Source of the DNA: Oxytricha trifallax
Taxonomy: Eukaryota; Ciliophora; Spirotrichea; Sporadotrichida; Oxytrichidae
DNA: 64,000 bases
Reading direction: 5' to 3'
Assembly (NCBI GenBank): GCA_000711775.1
Contig: ARYC01001187.1
Location: 1 to 64,000 of the forward strand
Positions 45,434-57,305 of this stretch are shown in pieces; position 1 is the first letter of the stretch, and every line of letters starts with the position of its first letter. The notes beneath the pieces are model-generated. The model was not told where the DNA came from. It worked only from the letters and a program-made list of their open reading frames with translations, and searched no databases. Both the position numbers and the translations under genes were made by a program.

Positions 45434-47799
45434 TAATAAGATTGTGAGAATTAGTGAGAAATATAATTAATTTACAAAATTTAAATTAAGGAAATAAAAG
45501 CAAAATAATAATTACTAATAATAATTTAAATAAGATTGCAATCGAAGATTTAAGAGATGGAAGAATCAAAAGATAATAATCAAAACAAACATCTACCAAG
45601 GAGAGGAACAAGAAGGCTAAATTCTGGGAGAAAGTGGTGGAAGTCAGATTTGAACACAGGGACACAAGTAGAGACCAGGAGTCTTTAGGGATGAGATCTA
45701 ACAAACACCAAGTAGATCCGCTAAACAAAAAAATGGGATTCAGGAGCAGACTGAAGATTAGACAAACAAACCCAAGCAAGAAGATCAATGAGTCCCAGGT
45801 ACAAAGGACATAGTTCAATACTCATGAGGATGATGAGGATGGATCCGCATGCATCTAGGGAGACCAAATGAAATTCAAACGACTTCTGGATTGTCTGAAG
45901 TCTAATGCCAAGGACTCGGCAAATAATTCATGCCAAGAAGGGTGGACTACACAAATTACTAGGATGGTAACTATATGCTGCCCTTGCACCAGAAGCAAAA
46001 TGGAGAAGGTCCTAGTATAAAGATTCAACGACAGGAAAGAAGCCAGAATAAAAGACCTCAGGGAATGAGAATTCTGGACAAAGAGACAATTAGAGAATTG
46101 GAGAGCCATAAAAGAGGAGTGGCGACATGAAAATTTAATTCCAGGAAAACACTTATAAGAATTCACTATGGAGATTAGTCTGAGACAGGTGGAAGAGGCC
46201 TAATACTCCGAATAGAGAACTTCAAATATGATCCTTCCTCCATTAGTCCTGAAAAACAGAGGTATTGTGTAAGTGTAGAAGAGCGTAGGAGCTACGAATT
46301 GGAAGTTAGAAAACGGGTGGTACTGGAGAGAGTTAGATAAAGTCAGAGGTATTATTATACCGACATGTTCCCAGATAAGCAGCATTAGGAACTGAAAGAA
46401 CTGGGTGATATTGAGTATTATGAAGGAAACGGGGGAAGTAGAAGTCTACGACGCAAGGAAATAAGTAAGGAGTCTAGCGCTGTTTCAAAGGCGCCTAAAG
46501 CAATTCAATGATTTCATTAGCCAAACGATAGGCAGAGCATCCTCTGTAAGGAATCTCATGAGCAAACCAGAGATCAATCAAGTCAAGGACCCGGAAGATT
46601 GTGGGATATTGGCAATTAGCTAAAATACGAATATTTTGATGAATAAATTGATTAATCAAGATTATACATGTTTGATTTTAAATATTAAATTATATATAAA
46701 TATATAAATCTAGGTACTCTACCGCAGTTTTTTTATATATAAACCTGATTTGCGGTAGAGTACCCTAATTATATTAATTAAATTAAAATTAAATTCATAA
46801 ATAAAGCATTACTTTTTACAAAGTATGCATTTCATAAAAAAGTGATATATAATATGTTGAATAAATTAATTATTTAAAATATAAAAATTAAAAAATCTTC
46901 AAATTTTATTGCCTTATAGAGCAACAATATTTTTATTTTAATAAAGAAATTTATTATATAATTATGAAATGCATACTTTGTAAAAAGTAATTCTGTATTT
47001 ATGAATTTAATTTTATTTTAATTAATATAATTAGGCTACTCTACCGCAAATCAGGTTTATATATAAAAAACTGCGGTAGAGTACCTAGATTTATATATTT
47101 AATTTAATATTTAGAATAAAGCATGTATAATCTTGATTAATCAATTTATTCATCAAAATATTCGTATTTTAGCTAAATCTTGATGGCAACCACCTTGCAC
47201 TGGAACTACCTGGAGAAGCAGTGTTCCAAATATTTGCAAAAGACTGGATCATAATGCAGAGATACTTCCTGATGTTCAACTTTGACGCTGGTCTCATGAA
47301 ATTAGAGATTGGAAAATCTGTCAAAGAAGAAGACCTTGAGCTAATCACAGATAAAAGAAATGAAAACCTTTGGCAAGCGAATTTGGATGCAAAAGGAACT
47401 GAGATGAGCAACCGAAGTTCACATGAAGACACCTGTGACGAAATGGTGATTTAAGGAGGAGACAAGATGCTACTTGAACAAACCTGCATTGTACAAGAGG
47501 GAGAATTCAGCGATTTAGATGAGAACATCTCAGAAATAGAAAGATTTCTATGAACAAAAGGATAGAAAATAAGTGGAAAGTTTGAGAATGGGAAGGTGGA
47601 GACGAGGGAACTCGAGCTCACCAGGGACCAACAAAAGATCGAACCATCACTCATCGGAAAGGAGTCACAAACTACAGGGACAACGGCAGCGGAAGAGACT
47701 GGAAACAACGTCAATGAGAAGGAGGCACAGAGAGTCAATATGAATGATGAGGAACCACGATAAATAAAGAGGAAAAATGAGTTTTAAATTTTGTAGTGA
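45434..47799 (+). pseudogene. LINE ORF1, nearly full length, split by a MITE
   Basis: A long plus-strand frame in Gln code runs from about 45530: KKAKFWEKVVEVRFEHRDTS…, NNSCQEGWTTQITRMVTICC…, WTKRQLENWRAIKEEWRHEN…, up to DPEDCGILAI at 46616. It resumes after the palindromic MITE as NLDGNHLALELPGEAVFQIF, then AKDWIIMQRYFLMFNFDAGL, then a charged, repetitive tail and TGA at 47797-47799. In-frame TGAs occur near 46067, 46386 and 47550. The plausible first Met (MEESKDNNQNKHLPRRGTRR, about 45557) is in another frame. The KDWIxMQRY block is shared with 18.9 kb. Such ORF1 proteins bind the element's RNA. No ORF2 follows. Confidence 0.75.
46617..47175. mobile_element. Palindromic MITE family 1, copy B (559 bp, AAT duplication)
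   Basis: Arms of about 240 bp begin TAGCTAAAATACGAATATTT and end with the reverse complement. Each carries the inner hairpin with GGTACTCTACCGCA/TGCGGTAGAGTACC stems (one mismatch in the right arm). Flanked by AAT (46614-46616 and 47176-47178). Inserted into LINE ORF1, hence younger than that LINE copy. Arms are nearly identical, so insertion is recent or arms are kept alike by conversion. Confidence 0.9.
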
Positions 47800-47855
47800 A
47801 TTACATATCGTGCACTTTACTCCACAACTTAAATAGAAATGAAATGAATATATAT

Positions 47856-48066
47856 TTACCTTAAGTAATTATCTATCCATCTTGTTATAATATCTCAAAT
47901 GTAACTAAGTCTTTTTATTGGTCAAATATATATTCCTTTGCCTTGACTATTTCCAATAACCAAAAAACTCTTGTTTGCAGTATTGCATACTTAGCTTTTA
48001 AGGTGTTCTCTAATGTTTCTTTGGTTAATTATTTATGATTATTAATTTGCTTCATATACAATTAAT
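47856..48066 (-). CDS. Small minus-strand gene, probable second exon
   Basis: Minus frame from ATG 48066 (MKQINNHKQLTKETLENTLK, then AKYAILQTRVFWLLEIVKAK, then EYIFDQQKDLVTFEILQQDG). An upstream block at about 48173-48215 reads RYDDSEDDEQLK and is followed exactly by GTAAGA. Splicing to the AG just before CAAATTAATAATC (about 48063) would join the two in frame, an intron of about 110 bp. The 3' end is unclear: the frame continues into the LINE tail. No family recognised. Confidence 0.45.
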
Positions 48067-48215
48067 TATAATAACATACTTGAGATTAGTAACAACAACA
48101 ATAATTACTTAATTAGTAATTATATATTAAATACTAGTAATCTTTATTTATAGTATTCATATTCCTCTTACCTTAAGTTGTTCATCATCCTCACTATCAT
48201 CATATCTGAGATCAT

Positions 48216-48726
48216 TTCATTGCTTTTGCCTTTGATATGAAATTTCTTACAGTTAATATTCTTAATCAAAGTTTTTTAATTCGTTCCCATCAATATGAAA
48301 TAATTCAATTTAATATATATATATATTATCAAACTAAAAATTCTTAAATAATTAATGTCAATTCAATGTAATACGCAAAACTAATGCTTGCCAATAACTA
48401 GCTTAAAATGAATTAATGAAGATCACAATGAAATAAACTACTCAATGATCTCTCTTGGAGTTTAATTCAGATTAATATGCAATCAAGTTTTTATCTCTTT
48501 AGACGCTTATCCAATCATTATAATAAAAATAGAATTAAATTCTAGTTTGTTGCTCAAGCCCAATTATAAGAAGTAAATTAGATAAATCTCAAAATAAAAA
48601 TTGTGCGGATAACATATTATAAGTAAGAGATTCTAGTTATTCTATAAAAAGTTAAAAGCAATTCTAAAGAAGGAAAAATACAGAACAAAATAATAAAGAT
48701 GAAAGTGAGTCAATTATTAAGAAGTG
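48216..48726. other. AT-rich spacer, no gene seen
   Basis: About 24% GC; a short (TA)n run at about 48317. Nothing supported. Confidence 0.4.
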
Positions 48727-49197
48727 ATGAAATATATAGAAAAATTTGAAGTAAAATTAGCTTTAAAAGTCTACATTCTCGAGAGTTTATCAGATCTTAT
48801 TTACTATTACAAATATTTAATTATTTTATCAAATGATTATAAAATAAAATTGATAACTAAAATAATTTATTTAATGGATTACTTTTTTACTTCATCATCT
48901 CGTTTTCACATATCTATAATAACATATAATTTAAGATTCTTCAAACATACATGGAAAACTATCTTTTATCTTGTTTTGTATGAGTTTTTTAAATAAATTA
49001 ACATCTTTTTATGCCAACACATGTCATGTTCCAACTTAATATTTATTTAAATGGCATCTCTCTATTGTAATAATATTCTCTACCTGATAATAAACTAAAT
49101 ACACGTTTTTTCAGATATATTTTACTTGTTTACTGAATATTTATTACTTTTTTCAAAAAACGACAATTATCATTTTAGTAAAAAGCATTTTCTTTGA
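48727..49197 (+). CDS. 157-codon frame, AT-rich, doubtful
   Basis: ATG 48727 to TGA 49195-49197. The first 88 codons contain no TAA, TAG or TGA, which is unusual in 22% GC DNA (MKYIEKFEVKLALKVYILES, then LSDLIYYYKYLIILSNDYKI). Later residues are Ile/Leu/Tyr/Phe-rich. It may be a small helical or membrane protein, or chance. No GC rise marks it as coding. Confidence 0.3.
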
Positions 49198-50809
49198 GAA
49201 AAAGATAGTGAAAGTTTAATTAAATCACCATATATACCAACTCATAAGTTTATTTTGTTAAATTAAACTGTTTTTATCCAGAGAAAATAATGATGTTTTG
49301 TTAAATAAAATATCTAATAATTTTTTATTAAAAAGAACTTTACAATTAAATTATGTAAGTCTTAATCTCCAATAAATAAACATTATCCTTTAAAAGGCAA
49401 TATAAGTATAGTTAAATATAGGCTTTATTATTGTTATTATTGATGTTTTTACGGAATTCAATTTTTACAATTAAATTAAAATATTTAAATAAACAAAAAT
49501 GCTCAAAATATAAATGTTCAATTAAATCTTTTGAGTTTAATTGATTGTCTTTGGTAATTTAATTCATTTTTTAATTCTAAAAAATCTATAAAAATAATAA
49601 GATAACTTTATTTTTGCTACACTTTTTAACAATCTACAACTCTATGATTAATATAAATATATTAAAAACTATGCATCATCATTAATTTGTTTCATATATT
49701 TGCAGAAAAGCTACAATTTATTTTTATAATTATAAAAATAAAAAAATCAAAAAATCATCATAACAAAGAAAATAAATTGAATAAATAGAATTAAGACATT
49801 AACAATAAACTGAGTAAATAATAATTATAAATTTATCTATTTTTTATAAATATAAATTAAAAATTTTCTTTAGAACTAACTGTATAATAAATACAATATG
49901 ATATTATCTTCAACAAATAAAATGATGTTATAGTGACATTAAAATATACATCCAATTAATTCTTATTGAAATTCAAAATCTTCTTTAATGTAAGCATACT
50001 TTCATGGAGCTGGTAAGACTAATTAAATGTATGATTTATGAATTTCATTTAATTTTATACTTAATAATTTTACTTTAAACTTTGACTTAAGAAACTTACA
50101 TTTTATCATGGTTTATAGAAATTTCAAAGCTTCATATCTCTGATATCTTTTGGAGAAGTAATTTTATGATAATGAATTCAACTCTCCGTACCTTTATTGA
50201 CCTTAGTGCTTGGTGAGCTGGACATTTTATTTTTATTATTTTTGAAAATATATGTTTTCCATGACCTATTAATTATATTTTTATTATTTTAAATTTTTTT
50301 TAATAAATGAAGATGATTACATTTTTATATGTAGTAAATATATTAACGATTATAACATTAATTTTTTACTTACTATAAATTATTTTATGGTTATTTTATT
50401 ATATATTTTATATTCAATTTCTCCTATAAATTTTGAAAGTTAGATGTCAAAAAAGGAATAAGTAAATTCAGATAAATGTTCTCTTAATATAAGCAATAAC
50501 AAAATATGCTTAGATTAACCATAATATAAATAGCTTCTAATCAAAGTTTACGAATTAAAATAAAGTGTATCAATTTAATTTAATAAAAATTTGATTACAA
50601 TGGTAATTGACAAATTTGAAGGATACTTTTATATAAGTAGCATTAAAACGGTTAAGTGAAGTGCCTTTTATTAATAATGAGCACTTTAAAATGATATAAA
50701 ATTCTCAAAATATAATGGACAATACCCATAATATTATCAATGATTTTGGATAGTTCATTGCGACTAAAACATTATCAATTATAAATATTAATCAGAAAAT
50801 AGTATATAT
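49198..50809. repeat. AT-rich; diverged dispersed repeat copy near 49.97-50.22 kb
   Basis: 49970-50220 is similar to 25680-25910 (see there). No gene supported elsewhere in this stretch. Confidence 0.35.
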
Positions 50810-52490
50810 TTTGTTGGAATATTTATCTGCATTGATGTTTCATTTTTCTACCATATTTTTAAGAGTAAATAAGCTTTCAAGGCTGGATTCTAAGTCAATT
50901 ATTTTTAAGATTGGGATCTTTATAGCCTAAATTTTTACCACTATTTAATTGATTTCAGTCACTTTAATGTTCTTTATAGCTTTCTTCATTTTTATTTGTT
51001 TCTTTATCTCAATCCTTAAAAACTCAAGTAGATCTTTATAAGTTATTTTTAGTGTAAAAATTTTCCTATTTTATCATAAATAAACACAAAATTTTAATTT
51101 TGCTTTTTTTAAAAAAATTATTTGTTATGTTTTTGGAAGTATTAATTTTATTGTTATCTTTACATAAATGGTTTAATTAAAACTCAATGGCAAATGGTTT
51201 GATCTATTCATAAATTTGCTCTTTAAAATGACTTCATTATTAATTTGTATATGAATATCAATTCTGCTATCATTAAAAGAATCACAGGTAATTGCTATAT
51301 ATTAATTTTTATTGGCTTAGTCCAAGTAATGCCGCTCTTCTTAATAGTAAACTCTTTGTCTAATTCCCTAATTGCTTCTTGAAATACTGGAAGAAATTTA
51401 TTAATAATATAGTTTAAACAGATTATCTAAATCAAGTTAGCACTATATTTAAAGGTAAACTTAAGAAACATTTTTCAACTTAATAGCTCCTAATTAATTT
51501 TAAACCTTAAAATTGTACTCCTTTAAAACCGGACTTAATTTAGATGACGGCCATCTATATTTATGTTATGCATTGAAAGATAGAAAAGAGGTTCTTGTAT
51601 TGATATTTCCATTAGCTACAATACAACTCAATTCCATTACATTGCATTGATGACTAGAAGAAACAATAAATACAAGTATTATGATTAGCAACCATATTCA
51701 TTTCTTAAGCCTTTTATTTGATGAGCTTATAGTTTTTACCAACAATATTTTCTCATAGATATTGAAGAACCTTTTACATTATTCAATCTTCAAAGAACTA
51801 GGGTAAATGATATAATTATTGTGCCCATTATCTTCATTTATTCAACCAAGAATCGAATGAGTTTGAATCATTATTTTTACTTGTATACTTATTTATTGCT
51901 GTACTTCTTTTAATTAGACATAAAGATTATGAACATGAATACAGCCTAATCAGTAGATATAAACTTGATGTTGTTAGAAGTAGCTCTCTGCATTTAATCA
52001 AAATGTAAAAAAATTAAAATGCTCTTATAAATTCAAAAGGCAAAGTTAATCAACCTTTTAATACGGTTTACTATCCGTTAAAATATTTAATTCTATATAT
52101 ATATAAATGCTAGTTACTGTTTAATAAGTGATGAATTGTTCAAGAAATTAGCTATGAATCATCCAAGGTAAGAGACAAATTAGTCTTATATTTAAGTGTC
52201 TTCTCATAGATAAGATTATCAGTATTAGACTGCTAGAATTTCAAGGGCCCTCTTTGTATATTATTTAGTCGCTATCTCTTTAAAATAAACTTATTGACAG
52301 GGAGTCTAAACTGTAACCTTAATTTATGAAGCAGTCTTGCTATAGAGGCTTAATTATGAACAAACTTGAGTTGAGCACTATAATAAACACTTTAATTTAG
52401 CAATTTAAACAGTAAATTTATATACCTACTGTCATAAAACAAATCAAACCTCTCATCAAGTATTAAAATGTTTCTCTCATATAATTAAAA
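50810..52490 (-). mobile_element. Decayed TBE element
   Basis: Same order and orientation as the TBE at 10.5 kb, with many deletions. 50810-51090 matches the 57-kDa gene region (compare 11410-11700). 51310-51360 matches 12095-12150 (CCAAGTAATGCCGCTCTTCTT is shared almost exactly). 51480-51545 matches the internal repeat cluster. 51590-52430 matches the 42-kDa transposase, with numerous stops and indels. The 22-kDa gene is missing. By eye roughly 70-75% identical, so much older than the copies at 10.5 and 62.7 kb. Confidence 0.85.
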
Positions 52491-52773
52491 CTTTATTATT
52501 AAATAATTAATTTTATATCTTTTCTAATTATTCTGATAAGCTTTTAATAGATGATATTAAGAATTTATATTATAAATTATGATTCTTCCTTTCAGTATTA
52601 TTTTTATTTATTTGTAGGATTATGTGGATTATTCTTTCGCAGGATTCAAATTACATAAACATTAAAGTCCTATTTAGAGCTGATATAACTGCCTTTCAAA
52701 TGAGATGTTTTTAATAGTGCTTAATATTATATCAATTAACATCTTTTTCATTTATCAATTATGACATCTAAAT

Positions 52774-52935
52774 CAAAACCCCTAAGCTTTTTCAGTAATT
52801 TAATTAAGTTTTTGGTTGATTAAAAAGTAGATAGTTAATTCATACATTATTAGGGCTAATGAAGAGATTATAATTGAAATTTAAGCAATTTAAGTGCAAT
52901 CATATTGAAGTTTAAAAGCAGTTTTTATAATTAAA
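52774..52935 (+). mobile_element. Isolated decayed TBE terminal repeat
   Basis: Starts CAAAACCCCTAAGCTTTTTC and follows the TBE end (…TTTGGTTGATTAAAAAGTAGA…ATACATTATTAGGG) for about 150 bp with scattered changes. Same orientation as the left end at 10533. May be the other end of the decayed element next door after rearrangement, or a solo remnant. Confidence 0.75.
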
Positions 52936-54900
52936 ATAAGCAATGATTATCAAAATTATGATTTAATATGATTTAATAGTTTTATAAAGTTTATGCTTTA
53001 ACTAATAAAATTTAAATTAAATATGTTTTCTTTTATTTAGTTTAGGTCATACATTTCATTTTTTAAGCTAATGTAGTTTAAAGTCTAATCTTTTGATTAT
53101 TTTGTAAGGTAATAAATCAATCATTAAGTGTCAATTTCTGTCTCTTGAAAATACCAAAAATTTATAAATTAATTACATACTGAATAATGTCTTCAAGATA
53201 TAGAAATTAACAATTGCAAATTGTTTAAAGGACTAATCTGCTATCTTTAATTTAAATTATGTGATTCCTTACTCTTCGCCTAAATTATAGATTCTTATAA
53301 ATTATTATAAATATAAATAATAATAAATCATTCGATAATAATTAGTGATATTGGTTGTAATAAGATAGATATTTTCTCTTTTAAAATTTTAATGATATAA
53401 TAAAAATTATAGATATTCTTATTCTTAAATTGCATAAATAAAATATTTAAAATTGCTAATGATCAATAATATAAAGCCTTTTGGTTCTATTTAATCTTAG
53501 AAATATAAAAATATATTAATTTTGACTATATATTTGGTAAAATTTGAGACAATTTTTACCAAAATAATTTCATAATTGATAATCATATTATTCTCATTCG
53601 CAAGAAAAGCTTAATATTCTTAATGCTCTTAGTAGTGCAAATAAAATAAAAACTTAATCACACTAAAAAATTTTACGATTAAAATTCAACACTAATTTTT
53701 AATATTATAATGCTTTACTTTTATTTGTAGTTTATCACTATCTGGCCATTTTAAGAATGAAAAAGAAATAAATGCTAACCTTTTTTTATACAGCAAAACT
53801 AAAACGTAAATAATGTAGGATAATATAAATAAAATTAACCAATCTATAATGTGCTTCAATAAGTAATATAAAACAATAGTATAAATACAGATGTAATTGA
53901 CAAAAAGCAATATTATTGATTTAATTGGGCAACTTCAATGATAAATATAATATTAGCTATTTTTTTGGGGATAGATTATTTACAGCATGACAAATTTCAA
54001 TTGAATTTTATATATAGTAAACCATGCTTAATTCACTCAAAAGTAGTAAAATGTAACATATAATATTGAATAAAATCTTAATTTTTGTTATTTAATGAAT
54101 AGTCTTATACAAATCAAATGATTATTATATAATAAACCGATTCTTAATATGATTTATTTTAATTAAATAACCTAAAATCAATAATATTATTATTAGATTG
54201 GTTCAAGAAAATATTATTTTATCATAGAATTATAATGAATAAAACAAATTTCTGAATTTTCTTATAATCATGATACATTTAATTAATGAGTAAAGTAATA
54301 CAACAAAATACAATATTAAGATTTAATGCGAAATAGATAAATATAAAAGAATATTTCAAATTATATACTGTTTTTATTTAATTATTTACCAATTAATTAT
54401 TAAAAATGAATAGATTCGTAAGAATTTTATTATTAAAATGTATATTTTCAATAAGTTTATTTAATACTGAAAAGTAAAGGCAAATTTAAAAATTTGAATT
54501 TACTATTAGCCTTTTCCGACATTACAAAACTTTTAATTGAAAATAATACGTTTAATCATTTGGTATTTTATGTCCCCATCTTTCTTTGTATGTTAATTAA
54601 ATTTATCCAATTAATTATAATATATTATCTTAAAAATAATTAAATTATAACATCATTTCAATGAAGAAACAATCGTAGATAATAAGATATTATTGATAGG
54701 ACTAATTTATTATATAGAAAACTTAATCAAAAATTGAAAACCTGTGTTTTATAATAAAATAACTTCTAAGTTTTGATGTAAATCTTGGTATTTTTAAGCT
54801 ATTAATTAAAATTTGCTCATAGTGTTAAGTTAATTTTGAGATTCTTGCTGTACATTAAGAGCAATTTCTTTTTGAGATTGCCATCTATTATGTTTTCACT
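52936..54900. other. AT-rich spacer, no supported gene
   Basis: About 20% GC. The minus frame at 53692-53910 (72 codons) is Ile/Leu/Tyr/Lys-rich, as expected of AT-rich DNA, and is not called. Confidence 0.45.
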
Positions 54901-55029
54901 TTTAATATCTTTACTTAACTTAATATTTTTGTTATATGTGTTAGAGTGATCGATGTGGCTTTCAATTCGACTTTAGCTTAAATGTAGAAGAGTAGTTCAT
55001 CAATTAAAGACAGTCAATGTGGTTATCTC

Positions 55030-55200
55030 CTTTTAGGTTTACATGAAGATCTCTTAGTCTGTCAATTTTTTAAGAAGAAGGAAGAGTCACTTGACACTTA
55101 AGTAGAGCATTTGAGGATCTTCTCAAATTCTCCAAGACTCTACTGTTTTATAGCTGCTTTAACTTACTCTTTGACCACATTAACCAAATAAATATAATAT
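55030..55200 (-). CDS. Coding segment (MDS?), minus strand
   Basis: A GC-richer block (about 36%) with the minus frame LVNVVKEQVKAAIKQQSLGE, then FEKILKCSTQVSSDSS. Another minus frame (RVLENLRRSSNALLKCQVTL) and a long plus frame are also open over the same bases, so strand and frame are not certain. One of a cluster of such blocks up to 57.3 kb that may be segments of one or more scrambled genes. Confidence 0.35.
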
Positions 55201-55334
55201 AAAGAAGCTATTCGATGTAATGGACTATATTTATCTCTGCTCTTCATTTATTTCAATAGCTTATATACTAATAAAAGTATTCCATATAATATATTTTTAA
55301 TGCTTTTTTATGATAATTTCAGTGATGATTAGAA

Positions 55335-55440
55335 GTATTTAGCTTTCTTCAGTTTCATACTGGCTATCAAAGAGCAGTCTACGAGGTCGTTCCACTATAT
55401 TGAGAGATCTTCTTGATCTTGCGGTCGTTTATAATTTAAA
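55335..55440 (-). CDS. Coding segment (MDS?), minus strand
   Basis: Minus frame YKRPQDQEDLSIQWNDLVDC, then SLIASMKLKKAKYFQ, about 42% GC in AT-rich surroundings. No start or stop, so an internal segment. No family recognised. Confidence 0.4.
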
Positions 55441-55621
55441 TTTGTATTGATATTAAAAGGCATTACAATAGAGAACACTTATTGAATTGAAGACTTTCCA
55501 ATTCAATATTTTATACAAGATTAAACTTGTGAATATGACAGATATAAATACTTTCAAAGACATGCTATAGGTTATCATATCATATCCATAGAATAGAAAG
55601 ATACCTATGAATATATATTCA

Positions 55622-55760
55622 CTTCAATCTTTGTTCTCTAGCAAGCGGGACCGATGTTTGTTTCTGACACAAAAAGGGCGGATGCTCATGAATAAAAACA
55701 AGATGACCTACACTTCCTAAATGATGTCTAAAAGAAGACTGATAATATGAAGGATTTTAT
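55622..55760 (-). CDS. Coding segment (MDS?) ending in TGA
   Basis: Minus frame LLLDIIQEVQVILFLFMSIR, then PFCVRNKHRSRLLENKD and TGA. About 42% GC. Could be the end of a split gene. No family recognised. Confidence 0.35.
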
Positions 55761-55907
55761 TGTAAATTTACACTCACTATAATATTTAAATTTTAATGAG
55801 TAGTTATTATTTACAATAATAACATAATTAATAATATTTTTATAATAATATTGTGGCATATAAAGCTACTGTTTATTTAATAATAAATAATAATAATAAT
55901 AATATGA

Positions 55908-56225
55908 TCACATTGAGGTCTCCGGGGACCCCCCATCAAAATTGCTTTTTAGTGCAAATAAGGGACAAGCCCTTTAGTTAATTGGAGATTCTCTCCTGTA
56001 TACTGAGTCTTCATCTTCTTCTGTTGTTTCTCTTTCCTCCTCTTCTGGGCTTAGAGTGGAGGATTTAGACTGTTTCTCCCTGGTCTTGAACTTAAATTAT
56101 GTGTCGAAGTGTTTGACATTGATTGAGAATTTGAGTTCCTTGGATGCTATGAAATCTTTGCATCTTGTGGTGATGAGCTATATGAAGTCGCTCTTCATAA
56201 AGTATGTGTGTTTTTAGAGACATTT
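55908..56225 (-). CDS. C-terminal coding segment with acidic Ser-rich tail
   Basis: Clean minus frame: FMKSDFIQLITTRCKDFIAS, then KELKFSINVKHFDTQFKFKT, then REKQSKSSTLSPEEEERETT, then EEDEDSVYRRESPINQRACP, ending in TGA at 55908-55910. About 45% GC with sharp edges, the best-defined segment of this cluster. The start is missing, so upstream segments lie elsewhere, perhaps at 57.1 kb. No family recognised. Confidence 0.6.
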
Positions 56226-56694
56226 GATGTAAATTTACTGTTTATTCAATAAATAATATTTTTATAGAGGTTTTACCTAAGTCAAATACTAAGCAGAGAT
56301 AAACGATTAAAAATATAAGAAAGCTGATTATTCTAGTAGATTATGTCTATTAAATAAAAAATAATTATAATTTAAATTCATTTTGCATATATTATTTATT
56401 TATCTTTGACAAAATCCTTAAGGTTTTGATTTACTGCCTTTCCCATTCGAGAAAACACTATTAGCAAACAATTCTAGTGAGGTGACATGAAAAACTAGTT
56501 AGATACAATCATTCTTTGGTATGCTGATTAAAATATTTCTTGCCTTGGTTATTGGTTACACTCAATTTGAATAACTTCAGCTGATTCATTTTACATGGCT
56601 AAAATCTATATAGATTTAGCCAACTTCTATCTGATTTTCGAACATTATTCTTTTTTGGCATATTATTAAGGTCTTATCCACACATTTTGACCCA

Positions 56695-56885
56695 AGAATC
56701 ACTTTCTGGTACCCTTAAATTCTATATAGAATTAAACCTAACTCTAGATGGATTTATGGAAACAGTAGCTAAAACGAATACAATGGTCTCAATTAACTAT
56801 GAAAAAGGAAACCGCAAGAAAAAGTTTAACTGGCCTAAAAACGAGTAAATAGACGAATTTGCTATTTGGAAGTTCATTAATAATA
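56695..56885 (+). CDS. Coding segment (MDS?), plus strand
   Basis: Plus frame IELNLTLDGFMETVAKTNTM, then VSINYEKGNRKKKFNWPKNE, then QIDEFAIWKFINN. Good composition, no start or stop. It lies between two minus-strand segments, so if they belong to one gene the order is scrambled with an inversion; otherwise it is a separate gene. Confidence 0.45.
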
Positions 56886-57059
56886 TTTTTACTGTAATCG
56901 TAATTTATCAGCAATATTAATCTTGCAACGAGTTATTTTTTAATAAATCTTTTTAATTTATCTCTAATATCTTAGGATAAACATATCAATAATGAAGATG
57001 TTAGTTAAGATTTATCGTATCACACAGCAGTGCTTGTTTGTTGAGTAACCTTTATCCAT

Positions 57060-57305
57060 GAGATTGATATTTTTAGGTAGCGACAGTTCTTAAATAGAAG
57101 ATTCCTTATAGGAATTTAAAATTACTAGAGCTAAATATGAAATGCTACTTCGCTCTTTGTGTATTGTAGCTGCACTTGCATTTAAGAAAATGTCTCCTCT
57201 GTAGTATTGCTTTGCGTTAACTTCACTTAGTATGTTATAAAAATTTAAATAATCTAATTGGTCATTAAGATCTTTGTAATGAAAGACATCAAATCTTAAT
57301 ATCAC
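57060..57305 (-). CDS. Coding segment (MDS?), minus strand
   Basis: Minus frame RFDVFHYKDLNDQLDYLNFY, then NILSEVNAKQYYRGDIFLNA, then SAATIHKERSSISYLALVIL. No TAA or TAG for 71 codons, then Gln-coded codons follow. No family recognised. The block has no obvious start, consistent with an internal segment. Confidence 0.45.

Noticed and set aside
45486-46385. Three long minus-strand frames opposite the LINE ORF1
   Set aside because: They are antisense shadows of a long plus-strand Gln-code frame homologous to another LINE ORF1 in the window.
47169-47738. Minus-strand frames at 47.2-47.7 kb
   Set aside because: Antisense to the KDWIxMQRY region of LINE ORF1, which has a homologue at 18.9 kb in the sense orientation.
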